Shown in pieces: positions 32,634 to 43,487 of a DNA stretch of 64,000 nt; within the stretch, counting starts at the first letter, position 1, and each line of letters begins with the position of its first letter. A program made the translations under genes and the position numbers. The stretch lies in assembly GCA_018902385.1 (NCBI GenBank), contig JABSSW010000028.1, positions 372,001-436,000 on the forward strand, in the 5' to 3' direction. Origin of the DNA: Physcia stellaris (lineage: Eukaryota > Ascomycota > Lecanoromycetes > Caliciales > Physciaceae). The notes under the pieces are model-generated. The model saw only the letters and a list, made by a program, of their open reading frames with translations. It did not search any database and had not been told where the DNA came from.

Positions 32634-34256
32634 GGTCTTGGAGGATTTCCGAGGATGTGCGGATTGATAGATTTGTGAGTTAAGGATTATTCTGGGTATT
32701 ATATCAAGTCTAGTCCAAACGAGCGAATGTAAGAAAGATTAGAGATATACTTCAAACAGAACTTGATTGCGACCGGATAAGGAACGTCAGAGAGCGAAGC
32801 TGATTCGTGGTGGAAAGCAAGAAGACCATATTGACTTATAATGGAAGGCTGGATAGCGCGTTGCCAGCTACATGCCTAGGTAACGTGAGGAATGCTGGGA
32901 AAATCCAAGGCCGGAAGCGACCACAACAAATATATCGTATGTGGTAAAGCGGACGCTCTCGGAATGAGGCAGGAAATTACGATAAAATCAAGAAAATGGA
33001 ACTGATGCCGACACGGGCCCTACATAGTGGTCCTAGATGCAGCTCTTCTCTGACCACATATATACTGGCAAAGGTTATGAGGTTTGATGAACGGTAAGAT
33101 TGCATAAAGAGAATGATGAGAGTATTGATACATATTTGAGAGAAGCATAGTGGAGAGGGTGCCCAAACCCCAACGTAGCTTATATTTTCACCGAATGGGA
33201 AAGTCAAGCTGGCAGCTGGCTTGACACTTGGAGCAGCATCTATTTCCAAATCATCATGTAACCCATCATCGACATTCCCCTCCCATCGCTCTCATTGAAG
33301 AGAACCCGTGGTAACGGGAGGGAGACTTCCTATCAGGGCATAGTTGGCTTCACTCTCCAGAACCACTGCTTCCCAAAAGGGAAGCATGGCAACGCGTTGC
33401 TGTGGGAGACGTGAACAACGGTCGTGGCTGGTTCTGTTGCTTTTTGATGAAGGAAGAAGGAAAGGAATGTGGTCGCTCGCGGCAAAATCTGAAGTGTTCG
33501 GCACTTGGCGCTAAGGGATGAAGCTAGACCGAAACCGGCGTTGGCGCTATTCCGACAGCGACGACATTTTCATATTCGACAACGCACCACATCCAACATG
33601 GTCACTACATACATACTATCAATGGTTAAATTGTGAAAGGATATTTCTGGATTGTGACGGTCGTTAGAACTCAAATTCGGGAGCCCACTGGGCAACTTCG
33701 AGGATCCAATGTCCAGCACCCAGAGTACAGCCGAAAGAAAGCCCGATACAGTCGCCAGTGTGGCCGATTTGGAACCTGCGCACCTATGAAAGTTCCCGGG
33801 CGAAAGGCCTTATTTCTTTGATGCGTCATACTCTAATTGGACATGCAGCACCGACCAGAATCTATGGGACTCCGAGCTGTGCTCGACGCCGTGCTAATGT
33901 CAAATACCCTTCCAGCATCTATGAAAGCACTCAATCCGTACCCCGAGCAGCAATGTGTGAGCCAAGACTGCTCTGTGTGAATTCAAGCGTCCATTATCTG
34001 ATTAGATCTCGTAAGAATGTAATGCTGGCTGTGAGCGCTGTACGCTACTGTATCGTCGGTATGACGCCGAAGTCGAGGTCGTGCGGAGTCGCAATACCCC
34101 ATGACTTTAGTGAGACTGATGCAAGAATGGTTTACTATGGATGGGATTTTCGTTAGCACAAGAAACCCGAGATGTTGGAGACTGTCTGCAAAGTATTCGA
34201 CACGAAGCCTGCACCAGGAGTTGGAAGAACCCGTACCCTTTTCTTTGATGTTCTTT
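32634..34256. other. Long intergenic region, no gene supported
   Basis: About 1.6 kb. It includes the promoter of the GPI-protein gene. A plus-strand open frame at 33758-34156 and several shorter ones lack domain or splice support. Confidence 0.45.
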
Positions 34257-34932
34257 TCAATCGCCGTCATCCCCGATCGCTGTCTGAGAATTTGCATTTT
34301 TCCATACGCCGGTTCCTGTTGCCTTCCTATGAATCAATCTATGTTAGCTCTTTGGTACTTCGAATTTCATTCAATAAGCAGACTTTCAATTGGGCTCGCA
34401 AAGCCAAAGCTACAGGGCAATGACCTGGAAATAAGGGTGGTACTCACGCTATGCCTATTCCAAGACCAACGGCAGCACCGACAATGACCAGGCCAATCAA
34501 CACCTTAACCCAGAGTGCCTGCTTCTTGCTCAACCTATTCATGGGATTCCGACTCCTCTTTTGACAGCAGAGATCTCGCTTGCGAACTGTTTGTGGCCAG
34601 ACCTTACTCTCCTTCCTCATTGGCACAACGACTTGTGAACCGGACTCTAGATCGTGCTCGTAGATCCTAATGTTCGTCTTCGATTCCGTCATCTGTTGCT
34701 CTAAGGATGTGCGGGTGGTATGATGTGAATAAAAGGGAGAACACGGGTTTGTTGAGGTGGGATCATATTCTTCTTTAGATGCGGGTATTTGGTCGTTGGT
34801 CGACATAACATAGGAGCTGTCAAGGCTCTCCATTGAGGGTTTCTCCAGGATGACCGGAGGGTAGCTCGGTTTGGGGAGGTCGCCAGACGACAGGACGGTG
34901 GCCCCAATGGAGGGCTTCTGATTGTACATCAT
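34257..34932 (-). CDS. Single-pass membrane protein of unknown function
   Basis: Two exons (34448-34932, 34257-34326) encode 184 residues. The first ~140 are polar with several Pro and Ser (MMYNQKPSIGATVLSS, PSYPPVILEKPSMESLD) and would be cytosolic. A basic patch with cysteines (RKRDLCCQKRSRNPMNRLSK) precedes one hydrophobic helix (VKVLIGLVIVGAAVGLGIGI) and a short tail (AKATGTGVWKNANSQ). I recall this ending, Gly-rich helix then K-A-x-G-x-GVWK, from fungal membrane proteins of unknown role. The second exon was placed because it restores exactly that tail through a GTGAGT...TAG intron. The start is the ATG-ATG pair at 34927-34932. Confidence 0.75.
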
Positions 34933-35675
34933 GTCGACGGAAACACAATGTTGGAATAGAAGCCCGAAACACAGGATCTTCGGCGACTGTGTCTCGTCCA
35001 AAGTGCACTGTGGCTAGGAAGCGAGGGGAAAGTCTAATTAAACCTTAGGCAGGGTCGTTGAGGAACGTTCGACTGTTTGATATCAAAAGTCCGAGGGGCT
35101 AATTGAGTAAAATCTACTTAACAGGCCAGCAGGGACGAAAGGTAAGATAGGATTGTGCAATTACGGTGAAAGTTGCTCTTATGGTGGCAGCACGAGTTAT
35201 TAGATACTTATGGTGTGATGCAAGTACAAGAAGCAAGGGAAAAGTACGACAATCAAGAGATCGAGTGAGCACGGAGAGAGTGCAGCGTGCCTTGATTTGA
35301 AACGAATGGATATGGGTCAGATGTGAATGTACGAGGTAGAGCTTGGTGCAGTCGCGGTCCTGTCTCTGCTGAATCCAGACCTCCCACGCCAATTGCAGCT
35401 GTGGCGGCATCCAAAGCGGGTAGCTCCATTACTAGCGCGGAATAGATTACGATAGTCTCATCTTCTTTATCGCGTGGCATGCAGCGATGCATGACGGCCA
35501 GCTTCTTGCCAATCATTATTCGAAGATCCGCTTCACTTTCCGATATCAAGCATGATTGCTATGTTCGAGATCCTCGTGTTCATCTATCTTGACCCGGCTG
35601 ACCTCTCTATCGGCCTCTTTGCTGCAGCTCGATAAAACAAACGCGCTTGTCGCCGCTGTAATATTGAAATGGTAG
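34933..35675. other. Intergenic, no gene supported
   Basis: 743 nt between divergent coding regions. A minus-strand open frame at 35253-35549 and a plus-strand stretch around 35550-35640 look weakly coding; the latter could hold a 5' exon of the coding region starting at 35676. Confidence 0.3.
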
Positions 35676-36128
35676 TATCGCCGACGATCCTTCCCGCCCA
35701 CTCGCCTAATCCCTTCATGGAACAACTACAGCTCTGCCCCCGGCGATTTTCAGCCAACGCATCCATCAGTCTTGCTCCAAAACTTCCCGAATTGCAGCTG
35801 TCGCTGTGTTTGTCGAAAGCTCTTGAGAGGTCAACCCAAAGCTCGTTGGCCTAGGTACTTGTCACATGTGTGCATCAAGAGCGATTTGAGTTGACATCGA
35901 TCTTGATTCCTACTCGCACCCTCCCTCGTAGGATACAAGCTCTTGCGCAGCCCAAGCTACGCGTTCGAAGCACAAGGCTTGAAGGCTTGGATCGAACAAG
36001 CCTTCATCAAGCTTCTACAAGAGGGCCTCTACATCTTGCTCGTGGCGCACCTGGTCTGTGCGCCCAGCGACGAAGCGGCCCATGGAACTGGAGACGCGCA
36101 AGCGAATAAGCCTCACCTACCAAGCTAA
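35676..36128 (+). CDS. Unrecognised Cys-rich coding region, 5' end not found
   Basis: Two segments, 35676-35889 and 35932-36128, join in phase across a 42-nt GT-AG intron with a polypyrimidine stretch. The first gives PSWNNYSSAPGDFQPTHPSV, then a cysteine cluster NCSCRCVCRKLLRGQ and RWPRYLSHVCIKSDL. The second gives YKLLRSPSYAFEAQGLKAWI, AFIKLLQEGLYILLVAHLVC and a polar end. There is no start ATG in frame; a TAG precedes 35676, which could be an acceptor, so an upstream exon is expected. The family is not recognised. The evidence is coding-like sequence on both sides of one intron only. Confidence 0.35.
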
Positions 36129-36292
36129 TCGTCCAAGATTATTCTAGATACGTACATGTGCGTTGAATTATGTATTGGTTCGTTACAGGTCGTGGCTACT
36201 TACAACTATATACTGAAACCATGCCATGCAAATCGCTACAATGACATGCGCTATGCTTCGTCCAACAACCAATGCTCCTGGCAAATGCGATT

Positions 36293-39200
36293 TTATTCTA
36301 CCTTCATCTCCTCAAAGTCCTCTCTCCGTATCCCGCTTCGATCACACATTCCTCGGAAAATGCCCCTTTCCTCCCACAAACGCAGTGGGGTATCCAATTC
36401 TGCTATACGTCCCTGATCCATCACACAGATTCTGTCGTAGTTGATGATCGTTTTCAGCCTGTGGGCGATGCAAAGTAGCGTTTTCCCTTTGAACCCTGTG
36501 GCGATGGTCTTTTGGATCTTTTGATCTGTCTCCATATCCACAGATGATGTAGCTTCGTCGCACACGATGATTTGCGACCCTCGCACCAGTGCACGAGCCA
36601 AGGCCATCAGTTGACGCTGACCCAGTGAAAAATTAAGTCCTTCTTCCTCGACGATGCCGTCAAGGTGGATACGGCCATGATCCTTGTCGTCGGATTTGGA
36701 GTCTGCCTCAACGAGATCGGATTGCCGTAGAGCTGACCACAGTTCAAGATCGGTGTGCTCATTGAAAGGGTCAAGGTTCGACCGGATTGTGCCTCGAAAC
36801 AAAGTTGGATCTTGGGGTATAATCGCCAATCGAGTCCGTAGATCCTTCAGTCCGATGGTCGCAATGTTGATCCCATCGATTGAGATCGAGCCTCCAGATA
36901 GCTCGACGAGGCGGAAAAGAGTCGACATGATACTTGATTTGCCAGCACCGGTGCGACCCACAATACCGATTCTTTCACCGCCAGCAACTTTCATATTCAT
37001 GCCTTGTAGCACAAGCGGAAGTCCTTCTCGGTACCTCATTTGGACTTCGTTGAATATGATCTCTCCGCGGTCTGGCCAATTACTGGGGACATCTGTAAGG
37101 TGTAACGGAGGCTCCTCGTCAAGCTCAGTACCGTAATAATGAATTCGCTCAGTGGCATTCATTGCGTTCTCCACTTCGGCCAGCTGTCGGACGGTGAACT
37201 GAATCATTTGCACGATCGATAATATGTAAGACAACACGAGTCCGGCGATACTTGGAGACACGTCAAATCGAGAGGTAACCACCAGTATTCCAGTCGTAAA
37301 AACAAGTAGATTGCCGATTGCATCGAGTCTGATACTAAGCCATCTTTGATTGGAGAACGTCAGATAATAAGCGGAGTTCATCTGGTCAACGCTCGCACGA
37401 AGTCCTTTTGTAAAGTGTTCTTGAAGGCCATACGCGCGGATGCTCGAAGTTCCAGACACTCCTTCGCTAAACCGTGCAAATACCTCAGATCGAAGTACAG
37501 ACTCGTGACGTTTCACTTCTCGTGCTGAAGCCCGGTAGTAGCTGGAAGAAAACAAGAACATCAAGAACAGCGGGCCGAGGGCAATGGCAAAGTAGTGGAA
37601 GTAGACGATAATCAGGATGAAAACCGACACGATCATGGCTAAGGTGAAGAAGTACATACGCATGGCATCTGTAAGGTTATTGTCCATGATGTCCACATCC
37701 TTCGAAAATCTGTTGGTGATTCTACCCAGTGGAGTAGTATCGAAGAACCGCATTGGAGCACGCAGGACTCGTGTCATAGCGCGTTGAAGCATGACTCTGC
37801 TTGCCTTGGTGCCTAGGAAGGTCAACGAGACAGAGAATGCAAACATGAGTAGAGCCTGGACGACACCAAGCGCCGCGTAGACTCCAATGTACGTGCCTAA
37901 TGAGAATCCAAATTTGTCCGAAGTCCACCAAGACAGCCACAGGCTCGTGACGATGTTTGCTCCTTGAGATATGACGAGCAGGAAGACCACGAACGGCGCA
38001 TTTAGAATGCTGCCAGAAGCCCGAATGTAAGCATTGTATACACCCCATGAAACGCTCTTGACTGCTCGCTCCTCCTGTTGCATGAGCGCTGCCCCCTTTT
38101 TCGCAGCTTTTCGCTTCTTTGCATTTTTCTTCTCATCTTCTACTTCATCTTCATTAACCTCTGACTCTTCCTCAACCTTTTCCTCTTGCGCGGTGCTAGC
38201 CATCAGCTTCTGAAAATCTTCATTGTTGCGGAAAAGGTTATCGAAAGTATCGATAGTCTCGATGCGCCCTTCTTGCATCCATATGATTCTATCACAGCGG
38301 TTGAGGACGTGCAACTGATGAGTTGCAAGGACCCGACATTTATTCTTCAACAAGCCGCAAATAGCATGATCGAAAATGTGGCGGCCAACGTGGGCATCCA
38401 CCGCGGAAAGAGGGTCGTCCATCAGCACGAGATCGCTGTCGAAATAAATAGCTCTAGCGATGTTCAGACGCTGTTTCTGGCCTCCGGACACTGTGATACC
38501 TCGCTCTCCGATCTCCGTTTGATCTCCATGTGGTAGCATATCAAGGTCCGGTCTGAGAGCGCAAGCATCGACAACCTCGTCGTACCATCTTCGGTTGTAC
38601 TCCTTTCCGAAAAGCACATTTTCCCGAACAGAGGTGTTCTGAATCCATGCGTACTGTGGACAAAAGGCTCTTGAAGCGCCAAGAGTGACGCTACCGCCAG
38701 TTCTTCGCATATCACCGGCTAGTGCAGCGAGCAATGAGCTCTTACCACTTCCGACGCCGCCGATGACGGCGATTAATTCGTCGCGGCCAAACGAGAGATC
38801 GATCTCATGCAGTCTGAAAGGCTCTTGCATGGTGAGCGTACTGGAGCTGTCAATGCCACCGTTCGCATCGATTGATTTCTTGGCCTCTGAAGCCGCCTTT
38901 TCCGCCATCTTAGCTTCTTTAAGCTGCGCCTTACTTACTTGTTTGGCTTTCTCTGGATCCTGTGTCACGGTGCGCTCCCAGGTGAAGCTTGCTTTTTCGA
39001 CCGAGACAGCGCTTTTAGCTTCCATGTCCCATTTGAAATCATCGTCTTGATCCTCTGCGAGCATATAATCTTGTATTCGTCCAAGAGACGCCCATGCATC
39101 GATAACTTGGCCTATAACGAGTGGAAGCAGATTGAGCGGCATTCGAAGAGAATTGAACAAAGCCAATGACGAGAATATTGGTGCAGGGTCAAGGGCGTGA

Positions 39201-40672
39201 TGAGAGAGAGAAAAGGTGATGAAGGAAAGCATTGATGCGAAGATGGGCAACGACATTGAGACAGCATTGATGCCATTTCTTATCGCAAGTAAAACTTGGA
39301 TTGCCCTGATCTCGCGCCTTCGAATATCCCCAATACGTTCCAGAAAGCTGCTCTCCCAGCCAAAATACTTGACGAATCTTACCGCCTGAAGGATTTCTTG
39401 AGTGAGAGAAACCCTCTGGTCTGTGATTTTATTAATTTTACGCCTTCTCCTGAACAACGATTTGATAGCCTCTGTTAAGATCGGAATTCCTATGACCAAC
39501 AGAGCAAACCCGGCTAATGCGGAGTAGGTGAGATTGACGAGCAAAACCACAAGCGTGATGAGGATAGATATTGGAGAAGTCCAGATCATGTGGAACATGC
39601 CAGAGGCCTGATCCACACGATAGGTATCGGTGGACATAAGGTTGACAACTCGTCCATTGCCCCAACCAGCGCCGTCACCAAGGATACCCTTGGCCTTGTC
39701 TGGTGTCACCTGAGGCCCACCTTTGGGACTAATTTTGTTCCTGACCATGCGTAGAAGGAATTTGTCTTTCGTCTTATCCGCATTCGGTTGATCCTCGGTT
39801 TGGTCTTGTCGATCTTCGATAGGTTTACCTCCCGCCTTCGCGCGTCCAGATATCCTCATGGCCTTTTCAAATATCAGAGAAATGAGCACCGCTCGGGACT
39901 GACCTCCTACGGCTTGTCCACGATATATGAAGTGGTTCGTACACATGCTTTGGAGCATTTGCATCAACGAGATTCCAATTACGAGACCTATCCCTTGTCC
40001 GATGTTGGGTGCAGGTGAGCCAGTTTGCTGTGCAAAGTATGCGCGGGTGGCAAATGAGATCAGGTACCGGAGAGTGTAGGGCGACATGACCTGGGTAATA
40101 CCAGAGACTAGTTGACAGATGCCACCGATCCAAAACTCCCTTTTGAACGTCTCATGCATGGCGAATAATAGCGGATACCTGTCACCTCGAGCGATCCGTT
40201 TGTTGAACGACGAACGAAGCTTGTCTGATAGAACACCAGCACTTCGATCGGGATTGACGAGCCAGATATCGTTCAGTTCCAAGGGCCGCTGATACCCGGT
40301 GCGCATGATCGGTGCCATCCATTGGAAGGTCAGCATGCTCCAAAAGCTTGCTCCATATTCGCGCGATACTATCCGTTCCTTCGGGACAGGTGGTTTGCTT
40401 CGACTTTTCATGGGATTTAAGCTTTTGTACCATGGCTTCGTTTTTGTAGACTCAGACCCGGGTGCTTGAGTGGACGTGGTAGTTGTGGCGCTCAATGTTT
40501 TTGAAACTTCAAGGTCATCTCTTTTTCCCTTCTCCGAAGAGATAGAATCGCTGTTGGAGACCACAACCTGAAGAGGCTCGGAGGCGACAGACTCTGTGGT
40601 GTGGCTATCGTTGGCTCCACCGATGGGATCGGTAGATGCATACTCTTTCTCGTGCCGACCTGATTCGGCCAT
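36293..40672 (-). CDS. ABCC-type ABC transporter, Yor1-like
   Basis: One uninterrupted frame of 1459 residues with the layout TMD1-NBD1-TMD2-NBD2 and no extra N-terminal TMD0. A disordered ~100-residue cytosolic head (KTKPWYKSLNPMKSR) precedes FWSMLTFQWMAPIMRTGYQR. NBD1: Walker A GGVGSGKSS near residue 640, signature VSGGQKQR near 734, Walker B LVLMDDPLSAVD near 752. NBD2: Walker A GRTGAGKSS near 1242, signature FSLGQRQLMALARAL near 1350, Walker B IIVCDEATSSVD near 1371, H-loop IAHRL near 1400. The degenerate Asp in place of the catalytic Glu of NBD1 is usual for ABCC proteins. It should export organic anions or drugs (oligomycin in yeast Yor1) across the plasma membrane. A Lys/Glu-rich linker lies between NBD1 and TMD2. 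Confidence 0.95.
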   Translation of the reverse strand: MAESGRHEKEYASTDPIGGANDSHTTESVASEPLQVVVSNSDSISSEKGKRDDLEVSKTLSATTTTSTQAPGSESTKTKPWYKSLNPMKSRSKPPVPKERIVSREYGASFWSMLTFQWMAPIMRTGYQRPLELNDIWLVNPDRSAGVLSDKLRSSFNKRIARGDRYPLLFAMHETFKREFWIGGICQLVSGITQVMSPYTLRYLISFATRAYFAQQTGSPAPNIGQGIGLVIGISLMQMLQSMCTNHFIYRGQAVGGQSRAVLISLIFEKAMRISGRAKAGGKPIEDRQDQTEDQPNADKTKDKFLLRMVRNKISPKGGPQVTPDKAKGILGDGAGWGNGRVVNLMSTDTYRVDQASGMFHMIWTSPISILITLVVLLVNLTYSALAGFALLVIGIPILTEAIKSLFRRRRKINKITDQRVSLTQEILQAVRFVKYFGWESSFLERIGDIRRREIRAIQVLLAIRNGINAVSMSLPIFASMLSFITFSLSHHALDPAPIFSSLALFNSLRMPLNLLPLVIGQVIDAWASLGRIQDYMLAEDQDDDFKWDMEAKSAVSVEKASFTWERTVTQDPEKAKQVSKAQLKEAKMAEKAASEAKKSIDANGGIDSSSTLTMQEPFRLHEIDLSFGRDELIAVIGGVGSGKSSLLAALAGDMRRTGGSVTLGASRAFCPQYAWIQNTSVRENVLFGKEYNRRWYDEVVDACALRPDLDMLPHGDQTEIGERGITVSGGQKQRLNIARAIYFDSDLVLMDDPLSAVDAHVGRHIFDHAICGLLKNKCRVLATHQLHVLNRCDRIIWMQEGRIETIDTFDNLFRNNEDFQKLMASTAQEEKVEEESEVNEDEVEDEKKNAKKRKAAKKGAALMQQEERAVKSVSWGVYNAYIRASGSILNAPFVVFLLVISQGANIVTSLWLSWWTSDKFGFSLGTYIGVYAALGVVQALLMFAFSVSLTFLGTKASRVMLQRAMTRVLRAPMRFFDTTPLGRITNRFSKDVDIMDNNLTDAMRMYFFTLAMIVSVFILIIVYFHYFAIALGPLFLMFLFSSSYYRASAREVKRHESVLRSEVFARFSEGVSGTSSIRAYGLQEHFTKGLRASVDQMNSAYYLTFSNQRWLSIRLDAIGNLLVFTTGILVVTSRFDVSPSIAGLVLSYILSIVQMIQFTVRQLAEVENAMNATERIHYYGTELDEEPPLHLTDVPSNWPDRGEIIFNEVQMRYREGLPLVLQGMNMKVAGGERIGIVGRTGAGKSSIMSTLFRLVELSGGSISIDGINIATIGLKDLRTRLAIIPQDPTLFRGTIRSNLDPFNEHTDLELWSALRQSDLVEADSKSDDKDHGRIHLDGIVEEEGLNFSLGQRQLMALARALVRGSQIIVCDEATSSVDMETDQKIQKTIATGFKGKTLLCIAHRLKTIINYDRICVMDQGRIAELDTPLRLWEERGIFRGMCDRSGIRREDFEEMKVE

Positions 40673-41324
40673 GGCTGTCTGTGGTTATTCCAAACTGGCA
40701 GACATCGCTGTTGAAGCGGTAGCTTTCCTATTTCAAACAAAGAGGTTAGACAGGCAACAGCGACCAAGACGAATTGATTTCTCACACCGACAGAAGCTTG
40801 GAGCGAATCATGACGAAGGTGATTGCAGCGGATGAGCAATCAGCAGAAATCGGAGTTACCCAAGATCCGAGTGAGCTGCCACTTGAAGCCTAGCTCTTCC
40901 CGAAGCTGCCGAACACGGGCTTCCAACTTCCCGGGCTTCGGAGCTTGACACAAAGCTTGACTGCCAGTGGCGCTGTGCCAAGAGTTACACAAATTGCCCT
41001 GCATAACTCCACAAATGCCAAGTACGAGGTACATTAATATTACATGTACTTAAAGTACTGTAGCTATTGCGTTTCTATGCCAGATAGTTATCCTCGTAGC
41101 TTGGCTTATCATGTAGAGGACTAAAGCTGCGAGGGGAGCACGTTTAGAAGTTAGGAATTCCGAACTCCCCAAGGCTAATGTCTTGTATACCTTACTAGGT
41201 CGGAAGGCAGCATAAGTACGCCGTAGAGAATTCTATCGCTGTTTGGAGAACATGAGATTGAGATCAATATTCATCCACATAGGAGATCTTGCAGAGTCCG
41301 AGCCTGATGCGATTATCCAGGTTC
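40673..41324. promoter_or_regulatory. Promoter region of the ABC transporter
   Basis: 652 nt between the ABC transporter start and the stop of the F-box-like gene, both on the minus strand. No individual site can be named; an AT-rich patch lies near 41030-41080. Confidence 0.35.
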
Positions 41325-42425
41325 TCAGTCGCTGTTTACGGCATCGTCGTCACTGCTCCAATCCGACTGTGCCCATTCGCTCTCGTTCTCGACGTCATAT
41401 TCTCCTCCCTGTGGCTCCTGCTCGCTTTCCACCTCCTCCAGCTGCTCATCTAGAGAGCTCGGGCTAGGGCGATCTGCATCTTCATCGTCGGATTCTTCAA
41501 ACATTACCAGATGATTTTCTTCGCCCAACTTTGAGACAGCCCTTTCTTCTCGACGGAGATAAGCTTTATCGATCACTAAAGGCTGGCGCGTCAGATTTTG
41601 ATATTGCTGGCTAATACGGACTCGTCGCGCTTGGGTTTGACAATCACTGGCAGCGTCGCCGAACTTGGTCATGGCTTCCTTCAATTGGGTAATCATATCA
41701 ATCTCGCCTCTGTCAAATCGAGCACGACTTTCTTCAATCCAAGCGTCTCCAATTTCGAGGCTCTGCTCAGTCATCAGTACACATAGCTCTCAATGTCCCT
41801 TTACTGGCGAGACAACTTACCCACTGGTCCATGAGACTGACCTGATTCCTTTTCTCCCGAAAGTACAAGTTATATAATTGCCTCCAATCTACATGGATCT
41901 CTTGAGACTTCATCTTCAATGAGGTATGGGGAATAGCACTGTCGTTCAAATCACGTCTGATTCGCACTACATGGCTTGGCGCGATAATGCGTTTCTCCGT
42001 TGGCTTTGCGAGTTTTTGAAAGATGGTCTTAAGCTCGTACGCTGTAGGCCGAGCTCTGGTTTTTGACGGTACAAAGACTGCAGCAGCGCCGTCATCCGAC
42101 AGTCGAGCAAAGTCAAACCAGACATCTGTCATTCGATGGGCCCAGTTGCTGTCTAGTCATACGTGCGTCAGCTGAATCATAGTTCCTTCCAGTGAGCCAA
42201 TGGAACTTTACCTCTGTCGAAGCGAAAGTATGTTTTGGGTAAGTGAACTTTACAGAAGACATCCTCGATCTCCTTTTTCAATTGCTTCGAAAGGAGTCGG
42301 CAGTCGATCCAAGCGTAGACCTGATCGTGGGGGTGAGTGGACTGTGAGAGTTGGTGTATGATGGCGCTGACAATCTCTGAAGGAAGTTGGGGCTGCGAGC
42401 CAGGTCCAGTGTTAGAATGAGCCAT
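41325..42425 (-). CDS. F-box-like fungal protein with acidic C-terminus
   Basis: Three exons (42212-42425, 41821-42152, 41325-41762), all GT-AG and in phase, encode 327 residues. The N-terminus LPSEIVSAIIHQLSQ plus WIDCRLLSKQLKKEIEDVF has the spacing of a degenerate F-box, suggesting a substrate adaptor for an SCF ubiquitin ligase. The middle (TDVWFDFARLSDDGAAAVF, DWRQLYNLYFREKRNQVSLM) carries no known repeat, and the tail is strongly acidic (EESDDEDADRPSPSSLDEQL, WSSDDDAVNSD). Such F-box-like proteins are abundant in filamentous ascomycetes and mostly uncharacterised; the F-box assignment is moderate. Confidence 0.72.
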
Positions 42426-43086
42426 TACATCTTGAAGTGACAGGAAAGATGCTCAAGCTAGGGAAATTTGTTTGAAACGCGTCGTAAAACGCGTCACGAC
42501 GCGTTGCTCGATGGCGTTACTCTAAGTGCAGGCTTGTACGAGTACGTGCTTCTCGACTCTTTCTCTTATGATACCGAAAACTGTCAACAATGCTACCTGT
42601 CCCTCCTTGTTTGATCAATGTCATATCATGTCTACACAAGAAGTATTAGCACGCAGGCCTATGCCTCAAGCCAAGTCGACTTTATCCTTGCCAGACGCCG
42701 GTCATTCTGCTCAAGACCATTTTCTTCAGACTCCCTGGATAATTACAGATACCATAGCAAAACCCATCAGCAATTACCCTTATGCCTAAGGCTAATAATA
42801 GCGCTCATGCGGTATGCAAAAAGGCAGCCGGCGAAGATGCCATATTTCTGCAGTACGCACACTGCAAGAATCGCTGCTGTTGTGGTGAGCCACAGGATTA
42901 CATGAATCCCTTGTGCTAGGCTAACATGGCCAAGGATCGAGCTGGCAGAGGAGTGATTGAGACACCCACCAAAAGAGCTATAAACGCTCCAATTACCTGT
43001 TGAACTTCCATTTGTGTCCTGAGGATATTGTCGATCCTCCTGTACAGCGTACTCTCTCTCCTGGCCTTGGACGAAACCTTGATAAA
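42426..43086. other. Divergent promoter region
   Basis: 661 nt between the F-box-like gene (-) and the 93-residue protein (+). A minus-strand open frame at 42767-43195 contains a hydrophobic stretch but overlaps the plus-strand exon and has no splice support. Confidence 0.35.
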
Positions 43087-43420
43087 ATGGCAGCTGATAC
43101 AAAGACACCCCCTTTTGATACACTGACACGACCATGGTTAGGTCAAGGTGGGCTCGACGCAGTTCCAAGTCCCTGGGAAGGGCCACTGGAGGCAAAGATT
43201 AGGGCTTGGGGTTAGTAATTGAGGTGTTCCGTCTAATTGGAATTATATAATGTGTGTGGCAGACTTTGTTGCAGATATCGATTTTGCAGAGGAGGTGTCT
43301 TTATATCAAAAGACGGTGTATCTGCATCAATTGCCACTAAAGACCGGCATAGACAGGAAGTCTACGCAGAGACTGACGAAAAAGGACCAACAAACCAAAA
43401 AGGGCTCCGCTCGAGCGTAA
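43087..43420 (+). CDS. Small orphan protein (93 aa), two exons
   Basis: Exons 43087-43210 and 43263-43420 join in phase across a 52-nt intron (GTTAGT donor, GGCAG acceptor) into 93 residues. The protein begins MAADTKTPPFDTLTRPWLGQ, continues DAVPSPWEGPLEAKIRAWDF across the junction, then EEVSLYQKTVYLHQLPLKTG, and ends in a very basic tail (RLTKKDQQTKKGSARA). It has no signal peptide or membrane segment. The tail could bind nucleic acid or a ribosome. I do not recognise the family. It converges on the alpha/beta hydrolase gene with 67 nt between stops, which fits a real gene end. Confidence 0.55.
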
Positions 43421-43487
43421 TCCCAACGAGCTAGTAAACCATCAACATCCCCAGACACCCTCTCATGCCTCCCCGCTCCCACTCCAC

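Noticed and set aside
33758-34156. Plus-strand open frame of 132 codons
   Set aside because: Residue composition looks random (many Arg, Cys, Ser) and no flanking signals support it.
35253-35549. Minus-strand open frame (about 98 codons)
   Set aside because: Some coding-like stretches, but no start context, no family and no second exon could be found.
42767-43195. Minus-strand open frame with a hydrophobic stretch
   Set aside because: It overlaps the plus-strand exon of the 93-residue gene, which has better support from an in-phase spliced second exon.
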